Shown: positions 1 through 6,792 of the stretch, piece after piece
Layout: each line of letters opens with the position of its first letter
Position numbering within the stretch: the stretch's first letter is position 1
Assembly: GCA_028873155.1 (NCBI GenBank)
Contig: JAGWML010000031.1
Location: forward strand, 1 to 18,670
DNA: 18,670 nt
Direction: 5' to 3'
Origin: Acidobacteriota bacterium
Lineage (GTDB): Bacteria > Acidobacteriota > Terriglobia > Terriglobales > Acidobacteriaceae
Made by a program: the position numbers and the translations under genes
Notes under the pieces: model-generated
What the model saw: only the letters and a program-made list of their open reading frames with translations
What the model was told of the DNA's origin: nothing
Databases searched by the model: none

Positions 1-223
1 CCAGCACGTAATACCCGTCGGCAAACTTGACTCCACCGGAGTTACGCAACTGCGTACTGGCAGACTGCGCCTTGTAGTACACGGCGGACGGCAGCAGCTT
101 TTGCGCATCGGCAGCCTTCAGCACCGTTCCCTGGCTTTGCGCTGTCATGCTTGCGGGCATTGCCATCAAAGCCACGGCCAATGTGCCCGCGCCCATCAAT
201 GTTGTAATTGACTTCAACTGCAT
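1..223 (-). CDS. Secreted protein of unknown function, N-terminal part (runs off left edge)
   Basis: The first 74 codons of a minus-strand gene are visible, and the rest lies beyond the left edge. The protein begins MQLKSITTLMGAGTLAV and has a clear signal peptide: a short basic N-terminus, a hydrophobic core and a probable cleavage near AMPASMTAQS, so it should be exported. The mature start contains SAVYYKAQSASTQLRNSGGV. I associate this kind of sequence with small secreted acidobacterial proteins of unknown function, but only from memory. The start is well supported: AGGGGG lies 7 bases before the ATG, and a TATACT hexamer lies about 35 bases upstream. It diverges from larE with a 98-base gap. 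I assign no function. Confidence 0.75.
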   Translation of the reverse strand, partial: MQLKSITTLMGAGTLAVALMAMPASMTAQSQGTVLKAADAQKLLPSAVYYKAQSASTQLRNSGGVKFADGYYVL

Positions 224-258
224 CGAACTACCCCCTGTCGATTTCAGAATGCGTCTGG

Positions 259-264
259 AGTATA
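259..264 (-). promoter_or_regulatory. Candidate -10 box for the leftmost secreted-protein gene
   Basis: TATACT on the minus strand lies 35 bases before the ATG at 223, with the AGGGGG ribosome site (231-236) between them. This is a normal leader layout. No good -35 hexamer is visible 16-18 bases further upstream, so the call is tentative. Confidence 0.4.
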
Positions 265-308
265 CCGCAGCATCACGACGCCCCGCAGGAGCGCAATTCG
301 CCCCGGCG

Positions 309-314
309 TATAAT
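309..314 (+). promoter_or_regulatory. TATAAT -10 box just before larE (probable leaderless start)
   Basis: A perfect TATAAT ends 7 bases before the chosen larE ATG at 322. Transcription would therefore start at or within a base or two of that ATG, and no Shine-Dalgarno sequence is present. No convincing -35 box is seen. The layout suggests a leaderless lar mRNA. It also argues against the longer reading frame that starts upstream of this box. Confidence 0.5.
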
Positions 315-321
315 CGCACCT

Positions 322-1188
322 ATGGCGGCGACAGTGCAGACCATAGCGGAGACGGCCCGCACGCATGAAAAGCTTCAGCGGCTCGAAGCACAACTGCGCG
401 CACGCGGCAGCGTGATGGTTGCCTACTCGGGCGGAGTTGACTCAGCTTTTCTGGCCGCCACGACGCATCGTGTGCTGGGTGACCGGATGCTGGCTGTGCT
501 GGCCGATTCACCGAGCCTCGCGCGGCGTGACCTGGAGCAGGCCCGTTCCTTTGCCGCGACATTGGAGATGCCGCTGCGCGTGATCCAGACCAAGGAACTG
601 GATAAGCCCGAGTACGCCCGCAACGATGCCGATCGATGCTTTCATTGCAAGACAGAATTATTTGACGGCATGAGAGCACTGGCCGCGCAACTTGAGTTTG
701 CACACATTGCCTACGGTATGAATGCAGATGACCGGCAGGACTACCGGCCCGGGCAGCGAGCCGCGGAGGAACATGCAGTGCTTGCTCCGCTGGCCGAGGC
801 CGGTCTGACGAAAGCCGAGATTCGTGCGCTCGCGAAAGAGGCCGGATACACGCTTTGGGACCGGCCGGCGGCGCCGTGTCTTTCATCGCGCGTGGAGTAT
901 GGCCGGGCCGTTACGCGCGAGGTGCTGGAGCAGGTGGAGCGTGGCGAGGAGAGTTTGCGGCAGCTTGGCTTTCGCGAGTTTCGCGTGCGCCACCATGGCG
1001 AGCTGGCGCGTGTGGAGATTGCTCGCACAGAACTGCCAAAGGCATTGAGCATGGAGATGATGGATGCCATCACGGCTGCTTTGCGTGCCGCTGGATTCAA
1101 GTACGTCACGCTCGATTGCACCGGGTTCCGGTCCGGCTCGCTCAATGCAATCCTGCCCGCCGAGATCCTCAACAGGCGCCGAGAATAG
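322..1188 (+). CDS. larE: Nickel-pincer cofactor sulfur-insertion protein LarE
   Basis: LarE is an ATP-dependent PP-loop enzyme that adenylates and thiolates the biscarboxylated pyridinium mononucleotide made by LarB, and LarC then adds nickel. The 288-residue protein has the PP-loop SGGVDS at residues 36-41. It has C106-F-H-C109 in DADRCFHCKTELFD and C186 in RPAAPCLSSR. C186 matches the family cysteine that is sacrificed in the Lactiplantibacillus enzyme. The extra CxxC is the pattern expected of [4Fe-4S]-dependent LarE proteins, which need not be consumed. The frame is open further upstream, but the ATG at 322 gives a family-like N-terminus and sits just after a TATAAT. It is first in a larE-larC-larB cassette, with 23 bases to larC. 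The family assignment is firm; the iron-sulfur type is inferred. Confidence 0.93.
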   Translation: MAATVQTIAETARTHEKLQRLEAQLRARGSVMVAYSGGVDSAFLAATTHRVLGDRMLAVLADSPSLARRDLEQARSFAATLEMPLRVIQTKELDKPEYARNDADRCFHCKTELFDGMRALAAQLEFAHIAYGMNADDRQDYRPGQRAAEEHAVLAPLAEAGLTKAEIRALAKEAGYTLWDRPAAPCLSSRVEYGRAVTREVLEQVERGEESLRQLGFREFRVRHHGELARVEIARTELPKALSMEMMDAITAALRAAGFKYVTLDCTGFRSGSLNAILPAEILNRRRE

Positions 1189-1197
1189 CCGGCCATT

Positions 1198-1203
1198 TAG
1201 AAT
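1198..1203 (+). promoter_or_regulatory. TAGAAT -10-like hexamer before larC
   Basis: TAGAAT ends 8 bases before the larC ATG and lies in the 23-base larE-larC gap. It could drive a leaderless larC transcript, because larC has only a weak AGG as a ribosome site. No -35 box is seen, and larC may simply be translated from the larE mRNA. Confidence 0.25.
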
Positions 1204-1211
1204 CAGGCTCG

Positions 1212-2549
1212 ATGCGAATTGGATACCTTGAGTGTTTTTCCGGCATCAGCGGCGACATGCTGCTGGGTGCTCTGGTGGACGCAGGCGCGGACTTCGAAAG
1301 CCTGCGCAAGACGGCTGCGGCGCTGGATGTGGGCGCGGACCTTGCGCTGCGCAAGGTGATGCGCGGCGGAATGGCCGCGACCAAAGTGGATGTTCTGACG
1401 CCCGAGAGCGAGGCTGAACTACACGAGCACCCACACACCGAGCCGCATGGGCATCAGCATGAGCACGGCCACGAGCACGGTCATCGTCACGACCATGAAG
1501 AGCGTGCGCATCACACGCACGGTGAAGAATCGGCGCACAAGCATCAGCATGCTCATGCACATCACCGGTCACTCTCGACCATTCTTGCGATCATCGCGCG
1601 CGCGCCGCTGGCCGATGCGGTGAAAGAGCGCGCGACACGAGCTTTTCAACTGCTGGGCGAGGCCGAGGCTGCGATACACAACATTCCAGTCGAGAAGGTG
1701 CACTTTCATGAAGTGGGCGCGGTAGACACGATCGTCGACATCGTCTGCGCGGCGCAGGGCTGCGCTGAGCTGGGCGTGGACCGCTGGTTGGCCTCTGCGC
1801 TGAATGTAGGCAGCGGAACGGTCGAATGCGACCACGGCACGCTGCCTGTACCTGCGCCCGCGACTCTGGCGCTGCTGGGCGATGCGCCCGTGTATGCGGC
1901 GGGCGTGCCGATGGAGCGCGTAACGCCAACCGGCGCTGCGTTGCTGCGCATGCTGAACGTGCAATATGGCTCGCTCCCGGCGATGCGCGTCAAGGCCACC
2001 GGCTACGGCGCGGGCGGGCGCGATACTCCGGCGCAGCCAAACCTGCTGCGCCTGCTGGTGGGCGAGCAGGTGGCAGAAGAGAAGGGAACGGAGCCGATTG
2101 CAATCCTTGAGACGGTGATCGACGACGCCACCCCGCAGTTGCTGGCCTACGTCAGCGAAATCTTGCTCGAGGCGGGCGCATGGGATGTCTATCGCACGCC
2201 GGTGCAGATGAAGAAAGGGCGCAGCGGCGTGCAGCTGTCTGTCCTCTGCGGTCCCGACCTTCTCCCCGCGCTTCGCGAAATTGTATTACGAGAAACGACG
2301 ACCATCGGCGTGCACTGGCGTGTGGAGCAGAAGGCTTCCCTGGCGCGGGAGTTCACCACCGTGCAAACGCAGTGGGGACCCGTGCAGATGAAGGTTGCGC
2401 GCTGGGTTGGCGGAGAAGTAGCGAATGTTTCGCCGGAGTATGAAGACTGCAAACGCATCGCGAAACAGCATGGCGTTCCGTTGAAGCGCGTGATGCAGGA
2501 GGCCATGATCGCGTCTGCCGCAACTGTCGCCAAGGAGAAGCGCGGATGA
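1212..2549 (+). CDS. larC: Nickel insertase LarC (pyridinium-3,5-bisthiocarboxylate nickel chelatase)
   Basis: LarC is the CTP-dependent cyclometallase that inserts nickel to complete the nickel-pincer nucleotide. The 445-residue product starts MRIGYLECFSGISGDMLLGAL, the family N-terminus. It contains VHFHEVGAVDTIVDIV and, in the C-terminal half, ETVIDDATPQLLAYV and PVQMKKGRSGVQLSVL, which are LarC motifs. Residues 71-118 form an insert with 21 histidines in 48 positions (runs of HxH), probably storing or delivering nickel. In Lactiplantibacillus the protein is split into LarC1 and LarC2 and joined by a programmed frameshift; here one unbroken frame covers both parts. Its stop overlaps the larB start (ATGA), so the two are translationally coupled. 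The reading frame extends upstream inside larE, but that part is larE in another frame. Confidence 0.94.
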   Translation: MRIGYLECFSGISGDMLLGALVDAGADFESLRKTAAALDVGADLALRKVMRGGMAATKVDVLTPESEAELHEHPHTEPHGHQHEHGHEHGHRHDHEERAHHTHGEESAHKHQHAHAHHRSLSTILAIIARAPLADAVKERATRAFQLLGEAEAAIHNIPVEKVHFHEVGAVDTIVDIVCAAQGCAELGVDRWLASALNVGSGTVECDHGTLPVPAPATLALLGDAPVYAAGVPMERVTPTGAALLRMLNVQYGSLPAMRVKATGYGAGGRDTPAQPNLLRLLVGEQVAEEKGTEPIAILETVIDDATPQLLAYVSEILLEAGAWDVYRTPVQMKKGRSGVQLSVLCGPDLLPALREIVLRETTTIGVHWRVEQKASLAREFTTVQTQWGPVQMKVARWVGGEVANVSPEYEDCKRIAKQHGVPLKRVMQEAMIASAATVAKEKRG

Positions 2550-3292
2550 ACAGGATGCAGATTGAAGCGCTGCTACACGATGTACGCGATGGGCGCACGG
2601 GTGTCGATGCTGCGCTGGAGCGGCTGCGCGATCTCCCGTTTGAAGACCTTGGCTTCGCAAAGGTGGATCATCATCGCGCGCTGCGCACCGGCATGCCGGA
2701 GGTGATCTTTGCTGAAGGCAAGACGCCGGAGCAGGTGGCGCAGATCTTTGCGCGCATGGCGGCGGCTGGCGGCAACGTGCTTGCGACGCGCGCTTCGCGC
2801 GAGGCGTGTGATGCTGTGCTGGCCGTTGAGCCCCGCGCGACCAGCCATCCGCTGGCGCGTGCAATCACGCTGGCGCAGGCGCCGACACCACCGGGCAAGG
2901 GAACAATCTGCGTGGTATGCGCGGGAACAAGCGACCTGCCTGTAGCCGAAGAAGCAGCCGTCACCGCGCGCCTCATGGGCAACACGGTGGAACTCATCGC
3001 CGATGTGGGCGTCGCGGGCATTCACCGTCTGCTCGCGCAGAAGCAGCCACTCCAGCAGGCGCGCGTGCTGGTGGTCTGTGCCGGAATGGAGGGCGCGCTG
3101 CCGACGGCGGTGGCGGGTCTGGTGCACGCGCCGGTCATCGCCGTACCGACGAGCATTGGTTACGGAGCATCGTTGGGTGGAATCGCCGCACTGCTCGGCA
3201 TGCTGAACTCGTGCGCGCCGAATGTGACCGTTGTGAATATTGACAATGGCTTCGGCGCGGCGTGCGTCGCTTCCTTGATCAATCATGTGTAG
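2546..3292 (+). CDS. larB: Nickel-pincer cofactor biosynthesis carboxylase LarB
   Basis: LarB starts the pathway: it carboxylates the nicotinic acid ring of NaAD and cleaves the phosphoanhydride to give pyridinium-3,5-biscarboxylic acid mononucleotide. The 248-residue protein has the usual length. Its N-terminal part is family-typical (DLGFAKVDHHRALRTGMPEV). A PurE/AIRC-like domain spans about 117-240, with CAGMEGALPTAVAGL and PTSIGYGASLGGIAALLGML. C223 in NSCAPN is the likely equivalent of the substrate-linking cysteine of characterised LarB. AAGGAG at 2532-2537 lies 8 bases before the ATG, which overlaps the larC stop. It is the last gene of the cassette, followed by a hairpin, and no larA follows. 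Confidence 0.94.
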   Translation: MNRMQIEALLHDVRDGRTGVDAALERLRDLPFEDLGFAKVDHHRALRTGMPEVIFAEGKTPEQVAQIFARMAAAGGNVLATRASREACDAVLAVEPRATSHPLARAITLAQAPTPPGKGTICVVCAGTSDLPVAEEAAVTARLMGNTVELIADVGVAGIHRLLAQKQPLQQARVLVVCAGMEGALPTAVAGLVHAPVIAVPTSIGYGASLGGIAALLGMLNSCAPNVTVVNIDNGFGAACVASLINHV

Positions 3293-3296
3293 CTCC

Positions 3297-3335
3297 AGTG
3301 GGTTGGGCGGCGCGGTTTACCCGCCCAACTCCACT
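3297..3335 (+). terminator. Hairpin after the lar cassette
   Basis: AGTGGGTTGGGCGG (3297-3310) and CCGCCCAACTCCACT (3321-3335) pair with a single bulged base around a loop of about 10 bases. It begins 5 bases after the larB stop. The sequence after it (GTGTTTG) is only weakly T-rich, so it may be a weak terminator or an mRNA 3'-end stabiliser. Confidence 0.55.
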
Positions 3336-3431
3336 GTGTTTGAATGAGTTCGTCGAGTTGAGAGAACGTTTACCGCCTTCAGTTGAGGGCGCAAATCGGG
3401 CCGGCAGCACACGGCGCCGGCTGGAGGGGCT

Positions 3432-5279
3432 ATGAGGCATTCCCGTAGGAGCTTTTTGAAGACGAGCGCGGCTGTCGCAGCGGGCGCCTGGGCCGGGCGT
3501 CGCACCGGAGCGGCCCAGACTGGCACACAGCAGCCCGCCATCAGGCCTGCTCTGGACCAATTTGGCTATGGAGATGTGGCGCTGCTTGAAGGGCCGCTAC
3601 GCGAGCAGTTTGATCGCAATCATGCTTTCTATCGTGCGCTGGATGAAGACAGCCTGTTGAAGCCCTATCGCCAGCGGGCCGGACTGCCCGCGCCGGGTGA
3701 TGACATGGGCGGCTGGTACAGCTGGCAGCCACTCAGCGACATCAACAAGCGGCCCAACAACGGCTTTGCGCCGGGGCATAGCGTTGGGCAGTATCTATCG
3801 GGCCTGGCACGTGACTACGCGGCGACAGGCAACAAGGCGACCCAGGCCAAGGTGCACCGGCTCGTGGAGGGATTTGCGCCTGCGATTACTTCGCATTTCT
3901 GGGATGGGAACCGGTTCCCGGCCTACACCTACGACAAAATTTCGATTGGCATGATTGACGCGCATGAGTTCGCCGGCGCTCCGCTGGCCTTCAAGGCATT
4001 GGATGCGGCCCTGGATTCGGTGAAGGATCGTCTGCCGCCGGGGCCGCTATCGCGCGCCGAACAGATTGCACGGCCCCATACGGATATCTCGTTCTGCTGG
4101 GATGAGCCCTACACGCTGCCGGAGAACCAGTTTCTGGCCTGGCAGCGCGGCGCAGGCAGCAGGTACCGCGATCTCGCGGCTCACTTTCTCGCAGACAGCT
4201 GGTACTGGGACCCGCTCGCGGCGGGTGAGAATGTGCTGCCGGGTAAGCATGCCTACAGCCATGTGAACGCCATGAGCAGCGCGATGCAGGCGTACTTTGT
4301 CCTGGGCAACGAAAAGTATCTGCGCGCGGCCCAAAACGGCTTTGACTTTGTGCGGACGACGCAGAGCTTTGCAACCGGCGGTTGGGGACCAGGCGAAGAA
4401 TTTCGCAAGCCGGGCAGCGGCGATCTGGGCGAGAGCCTGACCACGACGCATGCGAGTTTTGAGACGCCGTGCGGGTCGTATGGGCACTTCAAGATTACGC
4501 GCTATCTGCTGCGCACCACCAAAGACAGCCGCTACGGCGACAGCATGGAGCGCCTGCTGTACAACTGCATCCTCGGCGCGCTCCCCATTCAGAAGGACGG
4601 CTACGGCTTTTACTACTCCGACTACAACAACGACGGAACGAAGGTGTATCACCCGCAGACGTGGCACTGCTGCACTGGAACATTTTCCGAGATTACGGCG
4701 GATTACGGCATCAGCGCTTACTTCCACGATGCCTCGGGCGTGTATGTGAACCTCTATGTGCCTTCGCGCGTGACGTGGAATCGCGGCGCCGCCAGAGTGA
4801 CGCTGACGCAGCGAACGGCGTATCCGCATGAGGCGACGACGACGCTCGAGGTTGGAACGGATCGCGATGCGGCCTTTCCGGTGTATCTGCGGATTCCCGC
4901 ATGGGCAGGCGCGAAGACGGCGATCGCGGTGAATGGTAAACGCGTGATGGGCGGGCCAGAGCCGGGGCAGTTTGCACGAGTCGATCGGATGTGGAAGAAC
5001 GGTGACCGCATCGAGGTCGAGTTCGAAATGACGACAACCCTCGAAGCGGTGGACGCCCAGCATCCCGACCTGGTGGCGCCCGTGCATGGGCCGCTCGCAC
5101 TCTTCACGGTCGGTGAAATTCCGGCGTCGGTCGCACGCAAAGACTTGCTGGCAGCCGCGCAAGTGGCGAAGGGTTCCGCCGACAGGCAGGCGAAGACGGA
5201 TGCGGGCGTGCTGACGCTGCGGCCGTTCGCGGCAATTCAAAAGGAGAAGTACCGGCTGTATCTCCAGACGCAGGTTTGA
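3432..5279 (+). CDS. Tat-exported GH127-like glycoside hydrolase (DUF1680, beta-L-arabinofuranosidase type)
   Basis: The 615-residue protein begins MRHSRRSFLKTSAAVAAGAW, a twin-arginine signal (RRSFLK, residues 5-10), so it is folded before export. The body is an alpha/alpha-barrel DUF1680 enzyme, with NRPNNGFAPGHSVGQY-like features near 107-121 and ENQFLAWQRG near 231. GH127 enzymes hydrolyse terminal beta-L-arabinofuranosides using a zinc-bound cysteine. Candidate zinc and catalytic residues are E344, C347 (FETPCGSYG) and the pair C413-C414 (WHCCTGT), with E322/E323 (GPGEEF) as possible acid/base. The spacing E-x-x-C differs by one from the E-x-C of HypBA1, and CCTGT replaces the more usual Pro after the Cys pair, so the true substrate may differ. 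GGAGG lies 4 bases before the ATG. It stands alone between two hairpins. Family confidence is high, substrate confidence low. Confidence 0.85.
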   Translation: MRHSRRSFLKTSAAVAAGAWAGRRTGAAQTGTQQPAIRPALDQFGYGDVALLEGPLREQFDRNHAFYRALDEDSLLKPYRQRAGLPAPGDDMGGWYSWQPLSDINKRPNNGFAPGHSVGQYLSGLARDYAATGNKATQAKVHRLVEGFAPAITSHFWDGNRFPAYTYDKISIGMIDAHEFAGAPLAFKALDAALDSVKDRLPPGPLSRAEQIARPHTDISFCWDEPYTLPENQFLAWQRGAGSRYRDLAAHFLADSWYWDPLAAGENVLPGKHAYSHVNAMSSAMQAYFVLGNEKYLRAAQNGFDFVRTTQSFATGGWGPGEEFRKPGSGDLGESLTTTHASFETPCGSYGHFKITRYLLRTTKDSRYGDSMERLLYNCILGALPIQKDGYGFYYSDYNNDGTKVYHPQTWHCCTGTFSEITADYGISAYFHDASGVYVNLYVPSRVTWNRGAARVTLTQRTAYPHEATTTLEVGTDRDAAFPVYLRIPAWAGAKTAIAVNGKRVMGGPEPGQFARVDRMWKNGDRIEVEFEMTTTLEAVDAQHPDLVAPVHGPLALFTVGEIPASVARKDLLAAAQVAKGSADRQAKTDAGVLTLRPFAAIQKEKYRLYLQTQV

Positions 5280-5296
5280 TCAGGGAATTTGTGCAA

Positions 5297-5332
5297 AACA
5301 CAAGGCAGGAGCACCTGCTCCTGCCTTGTGTT
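5297..5332. terminator. Bidirectional intrinsic terminator between two convergent genes
   Basis: AACACAAGGCAGGAGC (5297-5312) and GCTCCTGCCTTGTGTT (5317-5332) form a perfect 16-bp stem with a 4-base loop. It lies 17 bases after the glycoside hydrolase stop and 19 bases beyond the aldo/keto reductase stop. AAAA precedes it on the plus strand, giving a short T-tract for minus-strand transcripts, so it can serve both genes. Confidence 0.9.
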
Positions 5333-5351
5333 GCCGCGTGCGGCGTGAGCT

Positions 5352-6431
5352 TTACGGCCGGTCGTAGAAGCGGAAGAAGAGAGACGGCTTGGCGCAGGGT
5401 TCGGCGCGCGCCACCAACTCTTGCTGCTGTGTGTCGCTCAGCGGGGTAAAGGCGCGAGCGAGCTGCACATTCTCTTCGAGCTGAGCGATGGTGTCGCACC
5501 CGATGATGACAGTGCTCACCGGCTTCGAAAGGGTGTAGTACATCGCTTCGCGCATCCTGAGCGTGCCGGGCGACGATGTCTGGATTGTCATGCCTTCCCA
5601 GGAGTGCTTTTGCTGCTCGATCGGGGGAGGCGTCCATGTTGACAGAATGCGGCCGCGGCCGGGAATCTTCATACCGATGATGCCCATCTGCTTTTCGACA
5701 GCCAGCGGCAGCAGTGCGTCATTGAAGCTGTAGTGGTGCGGATCGGCTGCGTTCATCGCCATCAGGATTGTGTCGAAAGGATAGCGGTTGATGCCTTCCA
5801 TCAGCGCGTCTGGACGATAGTGGCCGGTGAGGCCGAGATAGCGCACGACCTTCTGCTCGTGCATCTCGACCAACGCTTCCATGGCGCCGCCCTTGGCGAA
5901 GATCTGGTTGACATCGTACATGGTGCCAACGTCGTGTAACTGCCAGAGATCCACATGGTCGGTCTGCAGCAACTGCAGCGACTTTTCAATCATCCGCATG
6001 GAGCCGTCGCGGGTCCGCTCCTTCGTTTTCGTCGCGAGGAATGCCTCGTTGCGGCGCTTCGCCATCACTTTGCCGACATACTGCTCGCTCCAGCGCTCTG
6101 GCCCGCCGTAGATGGACGACGTGTCGATGTAGTTGACGCCGAGATCAAGCGCGCGCTCGACGATGGGCACGGCCACGTCGAAGTTGTTAGGCTTCTCCAG
6201 CGACGCCTGGCCGCCGAGCGAGAAGATGCCGACCTTGTAGCCGGTCTTGCCCAGGTTGCGCGTGGGCATCGCCTCCGGCGTGCGCGGATTGGCAGGCAGC
6301 GCGGGCATCGTTTGATTGGTGGTTTCGGCAAATGCCGAGGGTGCAAGAAGAGCGGCCGTAGCCACACCGCCCGCTTTGAGAAAATTCCTTCGATTCCGGT
6401 CGCGCGGTAATTCCCGTTTCAAATCGGACAT
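5352..6431 (-). CDS. Tat-exported aldo/keto reductase
   Basis: The 359-residue protein has a twin-arginine signal (DRNRRNFLKAGG, residues 11-22, then a hydrophobic stretch to about 35). A complete AKR (alpha/beta)8 barrel follows, starting at TRNLGKTGYKVG. The catalytic tetrad is visible: D103 (NYIDTSS), Y108 (IYGG), K135 (ATKTKE) and H166 (LWQLHDVG). These enzymes reduce carbonyls or oxidise alcohols with NAD(P)H. An exported one would have to carry its nucleotide cofactor through the Tat system. The start is set by GGAGGG 5 bases upstream; a longer frame to 6506 lacks such a site. A TATGAT (plus-strand ATCATA, 6466-6471) upstream may be its -10 box. Its neighbour is the convergent Tat-exported glycoside hydrolase, so both may act on the same sugars outside the cytoplasm, but this is inference. 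The substrate is unknown. Confidence 0.88.
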   Translation of the reverse strand: MSDLKRELPRDRNRRNFLKAGGVATAALLAPSAFAETTNQTMPALPANPRTPEAMPTRNLGKTGYKVGIFSLGGQASLEKPNNFDVAVPIVERALDLGVNYIDTSSIYGGPERWSEQYVGKVMAKRRNEAFLATKTKERTRDGSMRMIEKSLQLLQTDHVDLWQLHDVGTMYDVNQIFAKGGAMEALVEMHEQKVVRYLGLTGHYRPDALMEGINRYPFDTILMAMNAADPHHYSFNDALLPLAVEKQMGIIGMKIPGRGRILSTWTPPPIEQQKHSWEGMTIQTSSPGTLRMREAMYYTLSKPVSTVIIGCDTIAQLEENVQLARAFTPLSDTQQQELVARAEPCAKPSLFFRFYDRP

Positions 6432-6542
6432 CTTTTCCCTCCGGAGCCCGCAAGAAGCACGCCTCATCATACCGCCGGTCGATGGTGTGCAGCCCGGTAA
6501 TCTCATGAAATGGTCATGGACGCTTGAATCCGGCCGTGACGG

Positions 6543-6572
6543 GGAACACTTTCACCGGGTGGTGGTGTCTAA
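6543..6572 (+). promoter_or_regulatory. Candidate ECF-type promoter (GGAAC ... GTCTAA)
   Basis: GGAACAC (6543-6549) is followed after 17 bases by GTCTAA (6567-6572). This resembles sigma-E-type ECF promoters (GGAACTT, about 15-16 bases, GTCTAA). It lies about 220 bases upstream of the ECF sigma gene, so it may be an autoregulated promoter. The spacing is slightly long and short motifs occur by chance, so the call is tentative. Confidence 0.3.
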
Positions 6573-6579
6573 GAAAGTG

Positions 6580-6627
6580 GGGAGTGGAGGTTCCAGGCTT
6601 CGTAAGGAGCCTGTTTACCTGCCTCCC
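6580..6627 (+). other. Imperfect hairpin in the sigma-factor leader
   Basis: Three nested arms pair: GGGAG (6580-6584) with CTCCC (6623-6627), AGGT (6588-6591) with ACCT (6617-6620), and AGGCT (6595-6599) with AGCCT (6608-6612). Small internal loops separate them. A transcript from the GTCTAA candidate would start almost exactly at this stem. It could be a leader structure or chance pairing. Confidence 0.25.
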
Positions 6628-6792
6628 GCACGATCAGGAAAGTGGGTGGGCTATCTTCGATGCCTGCCTTAGGGGCCTTCATGCGGCAGTTGCTGAGCCG
6701 GGCTGGGCAAGTCCCCGGCGGGCCGTAGATGCCGGCCATGAGCACGCTGCGATAAGGTGGGAGGGTAGAATTCATTGCAGGCGGATCTCACC

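Larger units (their letters stand above)
6432..6792. other. Gene-free 361-base gap between the aldo/keto reductase and the sigma factor
   Basis: The two flanking genes are divergent and no convincing gene lies between them. The left end holds the aldo/keto reductase ribosome site and a TATGAT. The middle holds an ECF-type promoter candidate followed directly by an imperfect hairpin. The right end holds a TAGAAT (6766-6771) and the sigma factor ribosome site. The octamer AAAGTGGG occurs twice (6575 and 6640 areas). The length is generous for this gene-dense window, which suggests a regulated leader. Confidence 0.5.

Noticed and set aside
855..1211. N-terminal extension of LarC into larE
   Set aside because: The extra 119 codons are larE read in another frame, and the family N-terminus MRIGYLECFSGISGD starts at 1212.
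1212..2549. Programmed frameshift between larC1 and larC2, as in Lactiplantibacillus
   Set aside because: Both halves lie in one unbroken frame with all motifs present, so no frameshift is needed.
4047..5240. A 397-codon open frame on the minus strand opposite the glycoside hydrolase
   Set aside because: It is rich in Arg, His and Ala with no motif, and is fully covered by a gene with clear family signatures.
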